Of a stretch of DNA of 64,000 nt, positions 62,901-64,000 are shown in pieces. The DNA is from Calditrichota bacterium (GTDB taxonomy: Bacteria; Calditrichota; Calditrichia; Calditrichales; J004). The DNA is taken from NCBI GenBank assembly GCA_013112635.1, contig JABFGF010000001.1, positions 1,116,001 through 1,180,000 on the forward strand. The letters run 5' to 3'. Below the pieces are notes generated by a model that searched no databases, was not told the DNA's origin, and saw nothing but the letters and a program-made list of their open reading frames with translations. A program made the translations under genes and the position numbers. The first letter of the stretch is position 1. Each line of letters begins with the position of its first letter.

Positions 62901-64000
62901 GTGATCAGCTCGTCCGTGCCCGATTCATAAACACCATTGTTATTTACATCGCGGTAAACACGCATATCAGGATTAACAACTTCATCGATTCGTATGCCTG
63001 AGCCGCTCGTCGTAAAATAGAGGCTGTTGATTTGCAGGTCTTCTGTGGACGATGCACTCATCTTTAGTTGCAGCATGGTTACATTGGATGCCCCGCCGGA
63101 AATATTTTCATCACCAGGATTATTATCACCCAAAGCAATGGTGAGATCCCCAACATTTGACACCGTCATTTCATTTCCGTGGACAGGCGCACCAACTGGT
63201 ATAACAGTGTTTAGGCTAACATTTCCCGAAGCGGAGAGATCTGTATTATCCGCAACATACAAACGGAACGTTTCAGTGCTGGAAGCCAAACCATTTAAAT
63301 AATAAACCACAATCCAGTTTTCAGAACTGCTTGAAGTGATTTGTTCGCTTAAGGATGAAAAAGTAATAAGCCCGTTATCAGTAAAGCTGGTAATCGTTGA
63401 GCCAATCTGAGAGTCACTACCACTTTCATATGTTCCATTGTCATTATCATCTAAAAACAGTTTTACTGAATCAATATCGGTGCTCTCATTTGCACTGCCT
63501 GTGGATGTAAAAGAAATTGCAGAGACATCGATCGCTTCGGTTTCGCTGGATGCCAGATTTAATTGAAGCATAACCAATTCAGATTCGGCAGCTGAAATAT
63601 TATGCGCATCAGGGTTACTCGATCCCTGGGTCAAGCTACCTGTTTGGCTTATTGTTCCAATTCCTCCCAGAATGGGCGCCCCGGTTGTAGTTGCCGCTTC
63701 ATTACTTGTCAGCCCGCTGTCTATTACAGACGCATTTCCTTCTAATGTAATTTGAAATGTTTCACCATTGCTGGTTTGAGCGCCGTCAAAATCATACAAA
63801 ACAAGCCAGTTTTCGGTATCACCATCTGTGATTGTTTCAGATATTCCTGTAAAAATCAAATCGCCATCATCTGTAAAACTGCTAATTGTGCTACCGATCT
63901 GTCGATCATAATCAAGCTGATTTACTTTTCCATCATTATTTGTATCCTCAAAAATTCGCACCGAATCGAGATCACTGCTTTCATTACCTGAGCCTGAGGT
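56987..64000 (-). CDS. Giant secreted repeat protein with T9SS tail, 5' end beyond the window
   Basis: The frame is open to the window edge: the 13 codons past 63961 continue the repeat (TSGSGNESSDLDSV). The visible part is 2337 aa and the true start is outside. It consists of about 14 units of roughly 165-170 aa. Each has VRLFEDVNNDGKIN..DYDxQIGSTITSFTDDG, a SENWLVxYDFNG, a TFxVxLxxN, and a GSLTLSLGxxNPGxxNIS spacer. Calcium-binding-like DVNNNGVYESGTD loops (dockerin/EF-hand style) occur in almost every unit. The end has a Fn3-like part and the T9SS domain (LSQNYPNPFNPETTIKIGL ... KKMLLIR). Likely a long surface filament or adhesin. Confidence 0.9.
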   Translation of the reverse strand, partial: TSGSGNESSDLDSVRIFEDTNNDGKVNQLDYDRQIGSTISSFTDDGDLIFTGISETITDGDTENWLVLYDFDGAQTSNGETFQITLEGNASVIDSGLTSNEAATTTGAPILGGIGTISQTGSLTQGSSNPDAHNISAAESELVMLQLNLASSETEAIDVSAISFTSTGSANESTDIDSVKLFLDDNDNGTYESGSDSQIGSTITSFTDNGLITFSSLSEQITSSSSENWIVVYYLNGLASSTETFRLYVADNTDLSASGNVSLNTVIPVGAPVHGNEMTVSNVGDLTIALGDNNPGDENISGGASNVTMLQLKMSASSTEDLQINSLYFTTSGSGIRIDEVVNPDMRVYRDVNNNGVYESGTDELITTQSYVGSSWNFPGNTTITFTDVYLYAGTTENWLFVNNFSGGDTDDNIELSIVNNSNVSVMGVTSASAANVSGATLDAGVKTVVSGSTAGSLTMAVGQSDPGYHNVADGASDEIMFDVQFTAGSENVEISKVTFDMSGTGNESTDLDSVRLYEDVNDDGKINLLDYDRQIGATLTSFTDDGSLVFSGLSEVIDANNFENWLVLYDFNGAQTTLGETYQVGISANGAVVDTGQTSGEAITNSGAPITSGVGTISNVGSLTLSAGADNPASKNIGSAETNLVMTQLNLSASSTEAVDISAITFTMAGSGDESTDITSAGLYKDVNNNATYDNGIDTQIGSTISSFTNDGTLVFGSLSEQISAAGDENWLVVYTLNGNATAGEGFRAYLANNNDVTAVGATSSSSITPSGAAVHGNTMTVSATGALTIALGDNNPGDENISGGASNVTMLQLKMSASSTEDLQINSLYFTTSGSGIRNDEVVNPDLRVYRDVNNNGVYESGTDELITTQSYVGSSWNFPGNTTITFTDVYLYAGTTENWLFVNNFSGGDTDDNIELSIVNNSNVSVTGVTSASAANVSGATLDAGVKTVVSGSTAGSLTLSLGGNDPGYRNISSGADDEVMFQLLLSAGSNESIQISDISFDMSGSGNESTDLDSVRIFEDVDGNGQINLLMDSKIGSTITSFTDNGQLQFSGLSEVVSAGTSENWIIIYDFNNAQTSDGETFKLSLPSNGSIVDTGITSGLAITNSGAPVESGLATISSTGNLTLSEGDNNPVAHTIAADVQNLSMLQMKLTANATEDIRVTSVTFNSSGTANESTDIDSVKLFHDVNSNAVYDAAFDVQIGSTLNSFTDNGQLLFSGISDTLYADNSENWLIIYYLNGNATAGETFRSELNNSTSITATGITSTNSISPSGTPVSGNAKTVSDIGTLTMTLASANPGTENINGNADNVSMMAMTLSANNVEDISISSLTISTSSSGFRIDEIENTDIKIYEDVNNNGIYDSATDRFITSANYSGSSWNAPSNRTLSISGETIAAGASVDWLVLHSFQGGDVDDYLEISVVQNSDISATGVNSSSAANISGASISGGRKTVVNGSTPGTLTISAGAQNPAYRYISKGAQNEVMNQLQLNSSPVEDITLTSLKFVTSGSGDESADIDSVRLFIDGDDDGSLNLLNDTQIGTTLTSLTNNDTLEFSGISETINSGSMENWIVVYNMLSSANTANETFQVDLSGNGAIIASGVTSGQSITADGAPVDGGTAVISDNGTLTISAGTNNPQNGNITNSETDLTSLQISVTAGPNEDITVTSVSMDLSGTFNDTLDFAAHGFCIFKDDNNNGILDGSETQIGGVESCTDDNGTVTFNGFSETILASTTQNWIVVTNLSGSASQNENFRVTLSSSVDVTATGETTGNPIYPTGAPVQGGLFTVSSTGSLNLALGSNNPSAGSELTSAQELEMLQMTLSASSVENINVASITFTADGTADDLADLNGTNNGVSLYIDVDNDGILDGGDTQIDVERTFSANDGTLTFTTTGEVINAGQSENWLLVYDLDGSASVSETFRVGFYNPTDISATGATSSQSITPGGAPVVGNYKTIATSGSMALFEGQNNPSTNSFDTVDILDYEMMQFRLTASSIEGIDVTGLTITHQGSGNPATDVVTNGVQLVRDVNNNGVYDSGTDNILTSTSFSGTTATFSLSGITVPVDSSENWIIMYDFSGSLVTGDTYQARLVNLTDISIDGATSANSITPSGSVPLAGGTMTASGDFSLPVELTSFEAKGDYGFIELNWITASEINNLGFTLERKRANDSLFTEISSFRLSEDLQGQGTVSYQTDYIFKDSTVVPGQEYAYRLLQHDLGGQLTVETIIPSAIAKEALPKTFQLSQNYPNPFNPETTIKIGLPEQSDLKLVIYNILGQKVKTLKNKIMDAGFYKVTWDGQNDLGNKIGSGQYFYVLHVKGKVTQRTSQITKKMLLIR
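61122..61632 (-). repeat. Near-identical tandem duplication, copy 1
   Basis: About 510 bp almost identical, with only about 15 differences seen, to 62631-63141, exactly 1509 bp (503 codons) away. It encodes the AGSLTLSLG.N to DLQINSLYFTTSGSGIR part of the repeat unit. Identity at the DNA level over third positions suggests a recent duplication or gene conversion. Confidence 0.85.
62631..63141 (-). repeat. Near-identical tandem duplication, copy 2
   Basis: Partner of the repeat at 61122-61632, with the same 1509-bp period, which equals three protein units. The surrounding 61-63.4 kb segment uses visibly more GC-rich codons than the flanking parts of the gene. Confidence 0.85.

Noticed and set aside
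56987-64000. CRISPR-like or mobile-element repeats
   Set aside because: The repeats are long, in frame and encode protein units. No short direct repeats with unique spacers, no transposase and no terminal inverted repeats were seen.
1-64000. tRNA, rRNA or selenocysteine signals
   Set aside because: No cloverleaf-like or rRNA sequence was recognised, and the Mo-enzyme has Cys rather than an in-frame UGA at the metal-ligand position.

Overview
The window (about 37 % GC by eye, almost no RNA genes, nearly everything on the minus strand) looks like part of the chromosome of a free-living member of the FCB group: Calditrichota, Ignavibacteria or a KSB1-type lineage. The main reason is that seven secreted proteins end in the type IX secretion sorting domain (NYPNPFNP...TTI, followed by a G-Q-K-V/I-x-x-L strand and a C-terminal KR/K-x-LLIK-like end). 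NrfHA ammonifying nitrite reductase, a molybdenum enzyme and many PAS and two-component proteins suggest a facultatively anaerobic marine or sediment heterotroph. The phylum is inferred; no rRNA or tRNA gene was seen.

Layout. 0-5.5 kb: ilvE-ilvD-ilvB-ilvN operon (minus) behind a transcription attenuator with an Ile/Val/Leu-rich leader peptide. 5.6-7.6 kb: nrfHA (minus) with a CRP/FNR-family-like upstream palindrome. 7.9-11.35 kb: a 1143-aa fusion of a molybdopterin oxidoreductase with a NifS/IscS-type cysteine desulfurase, with a hairpin-containing leader. 11.8-15.3 kb: rnhA, a secreted protein, and an ECF sigma / anti-sigma-like / YbjQ / small membrane protein operon. 15.4-25.2 kb: secreted beta-propeller and LamG proteins with T9SS tails. 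25.5-33.2 kb: NarL-type regulator with a two-component propeller sensor, a sensor-domain protein with a hybrid kinase, an ArsA-like ATPase pair, and a tiny hydrophobic peptide gene with a strong hairpin. 33.2-42.7 kb: a dense two-component cluster (REC-PATAN proteins, PAS kinases). 43-64 kb: a fibronectin-like T9SS protein and two giant T9SS surface proteins (3938 aa, and more than 2300 aa running off the right edge).

The most exciting feature is a family of six cis-acting RNA elements at about 35.8, 39.2, 41.9, 42.7, 56.6 and 56.7 kb. Each has the same two-helix core, supported by compensatory base changes: N-CCUU, two variable bases, CGG, a 6-bp hairpin, AAG, two variable bases that covary with the first pair, a constant G, then AAGG-N. 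The 3' strand of the outer helix is also the 5' strand of a strong intrinsic terminator just before a gene. This is the architecture of an ON-type riboswitch or protein-responsive attenuator. The elements sit before PAS kinases, receiver/PATAN proteins, a small membrane protein and, in tandem, the 3938-aa surface protein. They therefore appear to tie signalling and surface-adhesin expression to one signal. I do not recognise the motif as any riboswitch class I know.
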